Assembly: GCF_010448835.1 (NCBI RefSeq)
Contig: NZ_CP048409.1
Location: 2,240,001-2,304,000 of the forward strand
Origin: Draconibacterium halophilum
GTDB lineage: Bacteria > Bacteroidota > Bacteroidia > Bacteroidales > Prolixibacteraceae
Direction: 5' to 3'
DNA length: 64,000 bases
A program made the translations under genes and the position numbers. Numbering within the stretch: position 1 is the stretch's first letter; each line of letters begins with the position of its first letter. The notes beneath the pieces were generated by a model. The model was not told the origin of the DNA. It did no database searches and was given only the letters and a program-made list of their open reading frames with translations. Below are positions 25,859 through 35,181 of the stretch, piece after piece.

Positions 25859-28831
25859 ATGAAGGAATTAAACCTGACTAAATCAAAAGTCCTAAAAATA
25901 AGTAAGAAAAAGCTGGATGTACTGTTTTTCTTGCTCTTTCTTCTTTTTTATATCTCAGCAAGTGCGCAGCAGAAGGGAAATCTGAAAGAACAGTTGAATA
26001 AAGAGCTGAAGCAAAAAAGCAGTGCTTTTTTCTATTCAGGAAATGAAAACTACATCAACGGTAAAAAAGTTTCGCTTGATACGGCGTTGTTTTCATCCAC
26101 CAACGATACACTATTTCTTTATTTTAATAAAGCGTTGGCAGAAATGCCATTTAGAGAGAATAGTTTGTCGGCAGTTAGCGATTCAATCAAACAGGTTTTG
26201 CCCGATTCCCTAAAAGAAATTCCACTAAAAATATGGGCTAATCAATTGCTTTTAGAGGAGTTGATTCCGAATTATTACCGGTACGAAATTCCTGTTGATG
26301 AAGGTAGGTTAACTTCAACAAATCGAAAAAGAAGGAATGTCGTTCATGAAATTAGACCTTTCCTGATTTCTGAAGGTCTTGATGGAGCTAATATTGCTTT
26401 GTGGAACAGTCATGGCTGGTACTACGAAACTTCGCGCGACCGGTGGGAATGGCAGCGTGCACGTTTATTCACCAATCTTGAAGATATTTCGCCGAGTTCA
26501 TTTATTATTCCTTTTATAATCCCAATGCTGGAAAATGCCGGTGCCAATGTTTTTAATGCGCGTGAACGCGACTGGCAAATTAACGAGGTTGTTGTTGATA
26601 ATGATCGATCGACAGGCAAAAGTAAATTCCGAAAGCCAAGAAAGCGCAGCGATGAAGAAAAAGGATTTGCTTTTTCAGAGTTAATTAAGGGAGCGAAAAA
26701 TCCTTTTCAGGAAGGTACGGCAATACAATTCGAAAGCAGAAAAAAGGAAAATGTTGCCACTTACATTCCTGATTTCCTGGCAGCGGGAAAATACGGCGTT
26801 TATGTTTCGTATGCAAAAGGTGATGGGGCGGTTACCTACCGGGTAACGCATTCGGGTGGTGTCACCGATTTTTTGGTTGATCAGCGAATGGGCTACGGAA
26901 CATGGATTTACCTCGATAAATTTTATTTCAACGAAGGCAAAGATAAAAGAGCGGCAAAAGTTGAACTGATTGCACCGGAAGGCGAGGGGAAAATATTTTC
27001 GGCAGATGCTGTTCGTTTTGGCGGAGGAATGGGAAATATCGTTCGCAATGGCAGGGCCGGCGGACTTTCACGCTTTTTTGAGGGTGCCCGCTATAATCTG
27101 CAATACTCGGGGGCACCTGATACGCTGGTGTGGAACCTGCACAACGGAGAAGATGACTATAAAGATGATTACATGAGCCGTGGCGAATGGGTAGATTGGT
27201 TGATGGGAGCCCCATTTGGCCCTACAAAAAACCGAATGACCCAGGGATTAGGAATTCCGATCGATCTGGCTTTTGCTTTCCACACCGATGCAGGAATTTT
27301 ACCCGACAATAAAATTGTGGGAACGCTTGGAATTTATTCAACCGACCGTGATACTTCTGTTTTCCCCGATGGTCAGTCGAAATATGCTTCGCGCGATCTT
27401 ACTGATTTGATACAAACGCAGATTGTAAGCGATATAAATTCGGTCTATAAATGTAACTGGACGCGCCGTGGAATGTGGAACGCGCAGTACAGCGAGGCTT
27501 ATCGTCCGCAGGTGCCAACTATGTTGCTGGAGTTATTGTCGCACCAAAATCTGGAGGACGTAAAATATGTGCTCAATCCGCAATTTCGTTTTGATGTATC
27601 GCGTGCCATTTATAAGGGAATGTTGCGTTTTATTTCCGCACAAAACGGTTTGGATTATGTGGTGCAGCCTTTGCCAGTCGACCACTTCGCTGCAAGTTTT
27701 ACAAATGAAAGTACTGTGAAATTATCGTGGAAACCGGTAGCTGACGAACTGGAACCAACTGCCGCGCCCGAGAAATATTTGGTGTATAAACGAGTTGGCG
27801 ACAATGGATTTGATAACGGAACACTGGTAAATGAAACGGAAATCACACTTTCGAATATTGAGCCTGGAAAAATTTATGGATTTAGGGTTACAGCAGTAAA
27901 TGCAGGCGGCGAAAGTTTTCCATCAGAAACAGTGGCAGTGGGTATTGCCCAAAACAGTAAAGGTGAGGTATTGATTGTAAATGGCTTCGATCGTATTGAC
28001 GGACCGGCCATTTTTGAAACCGATTCGCTGGCTGGCGTTTGGCGCTTTCTCGATCATGGAGTTGCTTATGGATATGATATGTCTACCACAGGCGATCAGT
28101 ACGATTTTGAAAGAAAATCTGTTTGGCTGGACGATGATAGTCCCGGTTTTGGAGCAAGTTATGCTGATCTGGAAACAGCCATTTTTAGAGGTAATACCTT
28201 CGATTTTTCAATGATTCACGGAAAAAGTTTGCTGGCTAACGGTTATAGTTTTGTTTCGTCGAGCGATGAAGCTGTTGAAGAGGGGCTGACCAATCTTAAT
28301 GATTACAAATTGGTAGATCTTCTTTATGGCGAAGAAAAACAAACGTTTTTACCTGGAAACGACTCCGTTCCTTATTACGAAATTTATACCGAAAAAATGA
28401 TCAATGCGCTTTCAGCTTACGTTGAAAACGGAGGAAATATATTTATGTCAGGCGCTTATGTGGGGGCTGAAATTCCAAAAGAAAAAAAGCGAAAAGAGCA
28501 AATTGAAAACTTGCTGGGATCTAAATGGCGAACAGATCATGCAGTACAGAACGGACAGTTTTATTCCGTGAATTCAAATCGTAACTTTACAGGTGAGTTC
28601 AACACCGACTATGTATTGGAGCAATATCCGGTTGAATCGCCCGACGGAATTGAGGCGTTTAATAAAAACGGCGAAACAATTTTCCGGTATACCGAAAACG
28701 GAATTAGTGCCGGCGTTTTTTACGAAAATAAATACAAGTCGGTGGTTTTGGGATTTCCTTTTGAAAGTGTAAAAGGGCAGAAAAATCGCGATATCTTAAT
28801 GCGTGATATACTAGAAATGTTAAATGAATAG
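25859..28831 (+). CDS. Amidase-like secreted protein with golvesin-like and Fn3 domains
   Basis: The ATG at 25859 is chosen over one 30 codons upstream because the promoter at 25826-25833 would start transcription near 25840. This leaves 990 residues, with a hydrophobic secretion segment LLFLLFYISASAQQ. The catalytic-looking part resembles zinc N-acetylmuramoyl-L-alanine amidases (NSHGWYYE, FHTDAG, PTMLLELLSHQN). It is interrupted by a golvesin/xanthan-lyase-like beta domain (YGTWIYLDKFYFNEG...ADAVRF). An Fn3 domain follows (PVDHFAAS...YLVYKRVG), then a C-terminal domain with GGNIFMSGAYVG. Related proteins are often labelled xanthan lyase. In this operon a peptidoglycan amidase role fits best. 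It starts a six-gene rightward operon ending with the AmpG gene. Confidence 0.8.
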   Translation: MKELNLTKSKVLKISKKKLDVLFFLLFLLFYISASAQQKGNLKEQLNKELKQKSSAFFYSGNENYINGKKVSLDTALFSSTNDTLFLYFNKALAEMPFRENSLSAVSDSIKQVLPDSLKEIPLKIWANQLLLEELIPNYYRYEIPVDEGRLTSTNRKRRNVVHEIRPFLISEGLDGANIALWNSHGWYYETSRDRWEWQRARLFTNLEDISPSSFIIPFIIPMLENAGANVFNARERDWQINEVVVDNDRSTGKSKFRKPRKRSDEEKGFAFSELIKGAKNPFQEGTAIQFESRKKENVATYIPDFLAAGKYGVYVSYAKGDGAVTYRVTHSGGVTDFLVDQRMGYGTWIYLDKFYFNEGKDKRAAKVELIAPEGEGKIFSADAVRFGGGMGNIVRNGRAGGLSRFFEGARYNLQYSGAPDTLVWNLHNGEDDYKDDYMSRGEWVDWLMGAPFGPTKNRMTQGLGIPIDLAFAFHTDAGILPDNKIVGTLGIYSTDRDTSVFPDGQSKYASRDLTDLIQTQIVSDINSVYKCNWTRRGMWNAQYSEAYRPQVPTMLLELLSHQNLEDVKYVLNPQFRFDVSRAIYKGMLRFISAQNGLDYVVQPLPVDHFAASFTNESTVKLSWKPVADELEPTAAPEKYLVYKRVGDNGFDNGTLVNETEITLSNIEPGKIYGFRVTAVNAGGESFPSETVAVGIAQNSKGEVLIVNGFDRIDGPAIFETDSLAGVWRFLDHGVAYGYDMSTTGDQYDFERKSVWLDDDSPGFGASYADLETAIFRGNTFDFSMIHGKSLLANGYSFVSSSDEAVEEGLTNLNDYKLVDLLYGEEKQTFLPGNDSVPYYEIYTEKMINALSAYVENGGNIFMSGAYVGAEIPKEKKRKEQIENLLGSKWRTDHAVQNGQFYSVNSNRNFTGEFNTDYVLEQYPVESPDGIEAFNKNGETIFRYTENGISAGVFYENKYKSVVLGFPFESVKGQKNRDILMRDILEMLNE

Positions 28832-28851
28832 AAAGTTAAAATCAACAAATA

Positions 28852-30318
28852 ATGACTAAAATTAACTGTTTTATACCCGCCGCAGCCTATTCTCAGGTAT
28901 CGGAAATGGTTGGAGAATTACATGCCAATCCATCAGTAAATAAAATATTTTTACCTGAAAATGTGGCAAAAGAGGCCGGCGAAAAAGCTGAGGTATTTTC
29001 ATTCGAAAAATTAAGTTCTACTGCAACGGTAAAACAAATTGCTGCCTTGTCGGCAGACGTAGACTACATATTATTGCTGACAAAAGTAACTGCTGTAAAA
29101 CTCGGTCAATTTGCCGTTGAGCGTTTAGTTGATACTGCTGAACAAACCGGTGCCGTAAAAATTTACTCCGATTACTACGAGGTAAAAGAAGGCAAGTTGG
29201 CAACGCATCCGGTGATTGATTACCAGGAGGGTAGTTTACGCGATGACTTTAATTTTGGTCCGCTGGTATTGTACAAAGCCGATGCATTTACAACGGCGGT
29301 AAAAAATATGACACAGAATTTTGAACACGCCGGAATGTATTACCTGCGTTTAAAAGTGGCGCAGCAAGGCGAGTTGTTCCGTATTCCTGAGTTTTTATAC
29401 ACCATTGACGAAACCGATAACCGCAAAAGCGGTCAAAAGATATTCGATTATGTAGATCCGAAAAACCGCCAGGTGCAGGTTGAAATGGAACAGGCAGCAA
29501 CCGAACATTTAAAAGATGTGGGCGCGTGGTTAAGTCCCGATTTTACACCGGTTGAGTTGGATGATAAAGGCTTTGATAAAAAAGCTTCGGTTGTAATTCC
29601 AGTGCGAAACCGCGAACTTACCATTGCCGATGCCATTGAGTCAGTACTAATGCAAAAAACTGACTTTGATTTTAACCTCATCGTTATTGATAATCACTCA
29701 ACAGACAAAACTACTTCCATCATTCAGTCTTTTGCTGAAAAAGACGATCGGGTGGTGCACATTGTTCCGGTTCGTGAAGATCTTGGAATTGGTGGCTGCT
29801 GGAATCTTGGTGTACACGATACACGCTGTGGAATGATTGCGATGCAGTTGGATAGCGATGATATTTATAAAGATGAAAATACATTGCAAAAGGTGGTTGA
29901 TGTTTTTAAAGCCGAAAAATGTGCCATGGTTGTGGGAACATACCAATTGGTGAATTTTGGTTTGGAAGAGCTACCTCCTGGTATTATCGATCATAAAGAA
30001 TGGACGCCGGATAACGGTAAAAACAATGCTTTACGAATTAATGGTCTGGGGGCGCCGCGTGCCTTTTATACTCCGGTGTTGCGCGATGTAAAAATTCCGA
30101 ATACCAGCTATGGGGAGGATTATGCTGTTGGTTTGGCCATTTCCAGAAATTACCAAATTGGGCGGACCTATGATAATCTGTACTTGTGTCGCCGTTGGGA
30201 TGATAACTCGGATGCCGCCCTGGATATTGTGAAAATGAATGCACACAATACCTACAAGGACCGTATTAGAACCATTGAATTAAAAGCTCGTCAGAAGAAA
30301 AATAATCGCCCCCTTTAG
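28852..30318 (+). CDS. Tandem family-2 glycosyltransferase
   Basis: The 488-residue protein has no signal peptide. The C-terminal half is a GT2 domain: ASVVIPVRNRELTIADAIESVL, VIDNHSTD and the metal-binding QLDSDD at about residues 332-337. The N-terminal half (1-215) looks like a second, degenerate GT-A domain, with KIYSDYYEV and SLRDDFNFGPLVLYKADAF but no clear DxD. It probably transfers or recognises a nucleotide sugar in the cytoplasm. It lies 20 bases after the amidase-like gene. Its stop codon falls in a repeat-like element, so its last few residues (NNRPL) may be a recent addition. Confidence 0.82.
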   Translation: MTKINCFIPAAAYSQVSEMVGELHANPSVNKIFLPENVAKEAGEKAEVFSFEKLSSTATVKQIAALSADVDYILLLTKVTAVKLGQFAVERLVDTAEQTGAVKIYSDYYEVKEGKLATHPVIDYQEGSLRDDFNFGPLVLYKADAFTTAVKNMTQNFEHAGMYYLRLKVAQQGELFRIPEFLYTIDETDNRKSGQKIFDYVDPKNRQVQVEMEQAATEHLKDVGAWLSPDFTPVELDDKGFDKKASVVIPVRNRELTIADAIESVLMQKTDFDFNLIVIDNHSTDKTTSIIQSFAEKDDRVVHIVPVREDLGIGGCWNLGVHDTRCGMIAMQLDSDDIYKDENTLQKVVDVFKAEKCAMVVGTYQLVNFGLEELPPGIIDHKEWTPDNGKNNALRINGLGAPRAFYTPVLRDVKIPNTSYGEDYAVGLAISRNYQIGRTYDNLYLCRRWDDNSDAALDIVKMNAHNTYKDRIRTIELKARQKKNNRPL

Positions 30319-30416
30319 TTCTCGCAAAAGGGGAAGATTGAGTAACATTAAAAGATGAAGGATAACAACTTGCTATAATTTCCTGTTCCTCCCCTTTGGG
30401 GAGGTTAGGAGGGGCG
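30307..30416. repeat. Paired REP-like palindromic sequences
   Basis: CCTCCCC TTT GGGGAGG (30388-30404) is a perfect 7-bp inverted repeat, followed by TTAGGAGGGG, and a related CCCCC...AAAAGGGG stretch lies at 30309-30333. Strings like this recur between genes in many Bacteroidota genomes (recalled, not searched). It interrupts an otherwise tightly packed operon. Confidence 0.6.
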
Positions 30417-30428
30417 AAAAAAGAACAA

Positions 30429-31364
30429 ATGAATTCAATCTCAACAAAAATTAAACAACTACTTACCGATCAGAAAAAGGAATGGGAGCTGGCGGGTAAA
30501 AATTTTGCAGGACTGGAACACGTTAAGGTACGCGCGTTTCAATTTGATGGATTTACGATTAAGGTTCAGTTTAATCCGGGACGAATTGTTTCTTCGGCGG
30601 CTAAAGTGGATAAAAAATCAATTGAAGCGCGGCCATGTTTTTTGTGTGCAGCAAATCGCCCGGTTGAGCAACGTGGCGTAACTTGTGGCGATTTTGAGGT
30701 GTTGGTAAATCCTTTTCCAATATTTCCTAAACACTTTACTGTTCCCACTTTTGCACATACTCCTCAACTGATAAAAGGAAATTTTGTCAACATGCTTGAT
30801 CTGGCAAAAGCAATGGAAAATTTTACCTTGTTTTACAACGGACCCTTATGTGGCGCATCGGCACCCGATCATTTTCATTTTCAGGCCGGAAATTCAGGAT
30901 TCATGCCGCTGGATACTGAATTGTATGTTTTAAAAGAAAAATACGGAATTGAGTGGGTGAAAAATGAAGTGAACTACAGTGCCATAAAAGATGGCGTTCG
31001 CAATTTCTTGGTGCTGGAATCGGCAGATAAAGCAGCCTTAGAAAATGCGTTTGCCCGAATCTATGCACTTCTTGATCATCATTCGGAAGAGGAGGAACCA
31101 ATGCTAAATATTCTTGCCCGTTATATAAACGATGGCTGGAGGATTCTCGTATTTCCGCGTGCACTTCACCGTCCGTCGCAGTATTTTGCAAAAGGCGAAG
31201 AGAATATTCTTATCAGTCCCGCATCGGTTGATATGGGCGGCGTTTTAATTACTCCACAAGAAAACGATTTTATGAATATCAGAAAAACTGATATTGAAAG
31301 TATAATGAAACAGGTTTTATGGACAGAAGACCAATTTGATAAACTAACTACAAAACTTAAATAA
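30429..31364 (+). CDS. DUF4922 protein, HIT/GalT-like nucleotide phosphorylase fold
   Basis: I use the ATG at 30429 (MNSISTKIKQLL); the longer frame begins at a TTG inside the repeat. The 311-residue protein carries APDHFHFQAG at about residue 145-155, the HxHxQ motif of the histidine-triad/GalT/GDP-galactose-phosphorylase superfamily, and FLCAANRP near the N-terminus. It is therefore probably a cytoplasmic nucleotide-sugar or dinucleotide phosphorylase/transferase, though DUF4922 has no assigned activity I know of. Its stop overlaps the start of the SpoIID-like gene (TAATG), so the two are translationally coupled. Together with the GT2 gene it forms a cytoplasmic module inside the salvage operon. 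Confidence 0.8.
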   Translation: MNSISTKIKQLLTDQKKEWELAGKNFAGLEHVKVRAFQFDGFTIKVQFNPGRIVSSAAKVDKKSIEARPCFLCAANRPVEQRGVTCGDFEVLVNPFPIFPKHFTVPTFAHTPQLIKGNFVNMLDLAKAMENFTLFYNGPLCGASAPDHFHFQAGNSGFMPLDTELYVLKEKYGIEWVKNEVNYSAIKDGVRNFLVLESADKAALENAFARIYALLDHHSEEEEPMLNILARYINDGWRILVFPRALHRPSQYFAKGEENILISPASVDMGGVLITPQENDFMNIRKTDIESIMKQVLWTEDQFDKLTTKLK

Positions 31365-32695
31365 TGAGCATTCCAAATATTCACGTTGGCATAATGAGTG
31401 CCGATCTTGTCGAATTCAATTTTCATGGAGAATACCAATTGGTAGGAACAGATCATGTTTCTTCGGGAGATGGTTCGGTTCGTATCGAAAACGGAAAAAT
31501 ACAACTTGATGATTCAAAAATAAGTCTGGATAAATTGTATTTCGTGCCACTGGAAAGGGGCAAGTCGGAGTTCGAATTAAAAGACGTAACAATTGGCGTA
31601 AATTTTCACTGGGAACAGAAAGAAAATCAGAAGTTTCAGGGGGCACTGAAATTTATTATTGAAGAGGATAAAATTACAGCTGTAAATATATTGTCGATTG
31701 AAGACTATCTGATCAGCGTAATATCTTCCGAAATGAGTGCTCAAAGCTCGATTGATTTGTTGAAAGCTCATGCGATTATTTCGCGTAGCTGGTTAATTGC
31801 TCAAATTGAAAAGCAAGACAAGCTGACCGACGCTGCGGAAACTTACGAGCGTACTTTTGAAACCACTGATGAATACATAAAATGGTACGACCGCGAAGAT
31901 CATACCCGATTTCATGTTTGTGCTGATGACCATTGCCAGCGTTACCAGGGAACAACGCGTTCGCATAACCCGAATGTGGTAAAAGCTGTTAATGAAACGG
32001 CCGGTGTAGTACTTTCCTACAATGGCGTAATTTGTGATGCACGATTTTCGAAATGTTGTGGCGGTATTGCCGAACTTTTCGAAAATTGCTGGGAACCTGT
32101 AAATCATCCTTATTTAACAGCTGTGATTGATAACCCTGCAGCACCAAAAGGATTTGATACAGATCTTACTGTAGAGGAAAATGCAGTTCCGTGGTTAAAA
32201 AAAGCGCCGGAAGCATTTTGTAACACCACCGATGAAGAAGTGCTGAAGCAGGTGTTGAACGAATACGACTGGACGGCCAAAGACTTTTATCGCTGGACGG
32301 TGGAATATGCTCAAGATGATCTTGCAGCATTGATTTTGAAACGCTCGGGATATGATTTTGGGAAGATTCTGGATATGATTCCGATTGAACGCGGCGCATC
32401 AGGGCGACTGATAAAACTGAAAATTGTTGGAAGTAAAAAGACTTTAACGGTTGGGAAAGAGCTCGAAATTCGCCGTTGGTTGAGTGAATCACATTTATAC
32501 AGCGCTGCATTTATTGTTGAAAAACAGGATGTTGTAGATGGAGTTCCGCAACAGTTTATTTTGCAGGGAGCAGGCTGGGGGCACGGTGTTGGCCTTTGTC
32601 AGATTGGAGCTGCTGTTATGGGGCACAATGGCTATAAATACGATGAGATACTGCATCATTATTTTAAAAATATAACTTTGGAAAAACGATACTAG
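31364..32695 (+). CDS. SpoIID/LytB-domain protein lacking a signal peptide
   Basis: The 443-residue protein has the SpoIID core: SVISSEMSAQSSIDLLKAHAIISRSW with the catalytic-type Glu at E123, and at the end GAGWGHGVGLCQIGAAVMGHNGYKYDEILHHYF. SpoIID is a lytic transglycosylase that cuts denuded glycan strands. The N-terminus (MSIPNIHVGIMSA) shows no signal peptide or membrane helix, unusual for such an enzyme, and it is translationally coupled to the DUF4922 gene. It may act on imported amino-sugar fragments in the cytoplasm, or be exported by another route. An internal segment (about 165-210, ending DDHCQRYQG) is typical of the Bacteroidota branch. Confidence 0.88.
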   Translation: MSIPNIHVGIMSADLVEFNFHGEYQLVGTDHVSSGDGSVRIENGKIQLDDSKISLDKLYFVPLERGKSEFELKDVTIGVNFHWEQKENQKFQGALKFIIEEDKITAVNILSIEDYLISVISSEMSAQSSIDLLKAHAIISRSWLIAQIEKQDKLTDAAETYERTFETTDEYIKWYDREDHTRFHVCADDHCQRYQGTTRSHNPNVVKAVNETAGVVLSYNGVICDARFSKCCGGIAELFENCWEPVNHPYLTAVIDNPAAPKGFDTDLTVEENAVPWLKKAPEAFCNTTDEEVLKQVLNEYDWTAKDFYRWTVEYAQDDLAALILKRSGYDFGKILDMIPIERGASGRLIKLKIVGSKKTLTVGKELEIRRWLSESHLYSAAFIVEKQDVVDGVPQQFILQGAGWGHGVGLCQIGAAVMGHNGYKYDEILHHYFKNITLEKRY

Positions 32696-32696
32696 C

Positions 32697-35150
32697 ATGA
32701 CAAAGCGTGCTCTTCTCTTACTGTTTTTTTTGTTTGGTGTGTCACTGAGTTTTGCGCAACAGAAAGTTATTCGGGTCAATCAATTGGGGTATTTACCTCA
32801 GTCGGTTAAAGTGGCAGTTTTCCTTTCATCAGAAGCGCAAGATGCCGGGGAGTTTCAGGTACTTGAGGCTTTAACAGGTAAACCAGTATACGAAGCAGAA
32901 GTAAAACATTCCAATGGCTCGGACTGGGGAATGAAGACCGCTTTCCGACTCGATTTCTCTGCTGTAACAAAGTCTGGCGGTTATTATCTGAAGCTGGGCG
33001 AAACGCATTCTCCGGCTTTTCAAATTGCTACCGATGTGTATAATGGAACCGCAGATTTTCTGTTAAAGTATATGCGCCAGCAACGTTGTGGTTTTAATCC
33101 TTATTTGCAGGATTCGTGTCATTTGCACGATGGAATTATTGTCGATCATCCCACAAAAACCGGCAAAAAAATTGATGTTACCGGAGGATGGCACGATGCT
33201 TCGGACTATCTGCAATACCTTACCACCTCGGCAAATGCAACTTATCAGTTGCTGTATGCCTATCAGCAAAATCCAACTGTTTTTAACGATGATTACAAGG
33301 GAAATGGTTTGCCGGGAGCCAATGGGATACCCGATATTTTGGATGAAGCCAAATGGGGGCTCGACTGGATGGTGAAAATGAATCCATTGGCGGGTGAAAT
33401 GTACAACCAAATTGCCGACGACAGAGATCATCGAGGGTATCGTTTGCCTAATAAAGATACGGTGAGCTACGGACTAGAGGGAACTTACCGGCCGGTTTAT
33501 TTTATTACCGGCAATTCGCAAGGACTGGCTGAGCATAAAAACCGAACAACAGGAGTTTCATCGAGTGCTGCAAAATACGCATCGTCATTTGCTTTGGGAG
33601 CGATGATGATTAAAAAGTATTACCCGGAATTCGCTAAGCAAATAGAACGAAAAGCTGCCGAAGCCTATACCTTTGCATTGAGTGATTTGGGCGCTTGTCA
33701 AACAGCATGTAATGTTTCGCCATATTTTTACGAGGAAGCTAATTATGTGGATGATGTAGAACTGGCAGCCACAACTTTGTATCAGTTAACCGGCAATGAG
33801 TATTATCTTGCAGAAGCAAAAAAATGGGGCAGTGTTGAAAATGTTACACCCTGGATGTCGACGGGTTTTGCACGACATTACCAATTTTACCCATTTGTTA
33901 ATCTTGGGCATGTTTTTTTGGCTCAAAAAGACGAAAACTTTGCCGATTATTTAAAACAAGGATTAACCCATATTTATGATCGTGGAAAGGACGATCCTTT
34001 TCTGAATGGTATTCCTTTCATTTGGTGCTCAAATAATCTGGTTGCTGCCGCACTAACACAGGCAAGAACTTACGAAGAAATTACCGGTGACTATACTTTT
34101 GTAGAAATGGAAGCTGCATTACGCGACTGGCTGTTTGGCTGCAATCCTTGGGGAACAAGCATGATTTGTGGATTGCCGGCGGGTGGCGATAACCCGGAGT
34201 TGCCGCATTCGTCCATCACAAAAATACTGGGCGAAACAACTTACGGCGGATTAGTTGATGGGCCAATCTCGAACACTCTTTTTTCTAGCCTGATAGGAAT
34301 AAATATTCAGCAACCCGATCCTCTGGAGGATTTTAACATGGGCAAGGCGGTTTATCACGATGATATGGGCGATTATTCTTCGAACGAACCTACCATGGAT
34401 GGCACCGCAAGTTTAAGCTATTATTTGTCGTCGTTGGAAGAACTGGGAATTGATCAACACAATGAGTATGAAAAAGATGGACAGGGAGCGATTCGACGCA
34501 TTAATCCATCAGAAAAAAATATTTATCTCATATTCTCGGCACACGATAAAGCAGAAGGTGCAGCGCATATTTTAAAGGTGTTGAACAAAAAGAATTGTAA
34601 AGCATCTTTCTTTTTCACCGGCGACTTTTTGCGTGATAAACAATTTCAATCCACAATTAAAAAAGTGGTTAAAAACGGGCATTATTTTGGTGCTCATTCC
34701 GATAAGCATTTGTTGTATTGCGATTGGACAAAAAGAGATTCTTTACTGGTTGACAGATTTACCTTTAACCGGGATTTGAAAAACAACTACAAAGTCTTGC
34801 AACAGCATGGAATAAGTATTGATGATGCAAGCTGGTTTCTTCCTCCTTACGAGTGGTATAATGCAGCAACGGTAAACTGGGCCGGTGCTCTTGGATTGAA
34901 AACGGTAAACTTCTCGCCGGGAATAAGAAGCAATGCAGATTATACAACTCCTGATATGAAAAATTATTTATCTTCCAATCAAATTATAAAAAGCATTTTT
35001 CAAGTAGAAGAGGAGCAGGGATTAAACGGCGCTGTTGTGCTTATTCATCCCGGAACCGAAGCGAAACGAACAGATAAATTTTATCTTCGTTTGGAAGAAT
35101 TGATTGAAAAACTACAAACAAAAGGGTATCGTTTTAAACGTTTGCCTTAG
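32697..35150 (+). CDS. Secreted GH9 glycoside hydrolase fused to a NodB-like deacetylase domain
   Basis: The 817-residue protein has a signal peptide (ending GVSLSFAQQ), an N-terminal Ig-like CelD_N domain (VIRVNQLGYLPQSVKVAVF), and a GH9 catalytic domain with D167/D170 in GGWHDASDY and acid E564 in NEPTMDG. From about 605 a polysaccharide-deacetylase-like domain follows. That domain keeps HSDKH (like HSxxH) and PPYEW, but the usual catalytic DD of motif 1 is replaced by SAHD, so its activity is doubtful. GH9 includes cellulases and also amino-sugar hydrolases; the setting favours a murein or chitin-like oligosaccharide. It starts 1 base after the SpoIID stop and is followed by ampG. Confidence 0.88.
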   Translation: MTKRALLLLFFLFGVSLSFAQQKVIRVNQLGYLPQSVKVAVFLSSEAQDAGEFQVLEALTGKPVYEAEVKHSNGSDWGMKTAFRLDFSAVTKSGGYYLKLGETHSPAFQIATDVYNGTADFLLKYMRQQRCGFNPYLQDSCHLHDGIIVDHPTKTGKKIDVTGGWHDASDYLQYLTTSANATYQLLYAYQQNPTVFNDDYKGNGLPGANGIPDILDEAKWGLDWMVKMNPLAGEMYNQIADDRDHRGYRLPNKDTVSYGLEGTYRPVYFITGNSQGLAEHKNRTTGVSSSAAKYASSFALGAMMIKKYYPEFAKQIERKAAEAYTFALSDLGACQTACNVSPYFYEEANYVDDVELAATTLYQLTGNEYYLAEAKKWGSVENVTPWMSTGFARHYQFYPFVNLGHVFLAQKDENFADYLKQGLTHIYDRGKDDPFLNGIPFIWCSNNLVAAALTQARTYEEITGDYTFVEMEAALRDWLFGCNPWGTSMICGLPAGGDNPELPHSSITKILGETTYGGLVDGPISNTLFSSLIGINIQQPDPLEDFNMGKAVYHDDMGDYSSNEPTMDGTASLSYYLSSLEELGIDQHNEYEKDGQGAIRRINPSEKNIYLIFSAHDKAEGAAHILKVLNKKNCKASFFFTGDFLRDKQFQSTIKKVVKNGHYFGAHSDKHLLYCDWTKRDSLLVDRFTFNRDLKNNYKVLQQHGISIDDASWFLPPYEWYNAATVNWAGALGLKTVNFSPGIRSNADYTTPDMKNYLSSNQIIKSIFQVEEEQGLNGAVVLIHPGTEAKRTDKFYLRLEELIEKLQTKGYRFKRLP

Positions 35151-35181
35151 AATTGCCAATACATAAAACTGATTAACCAAA

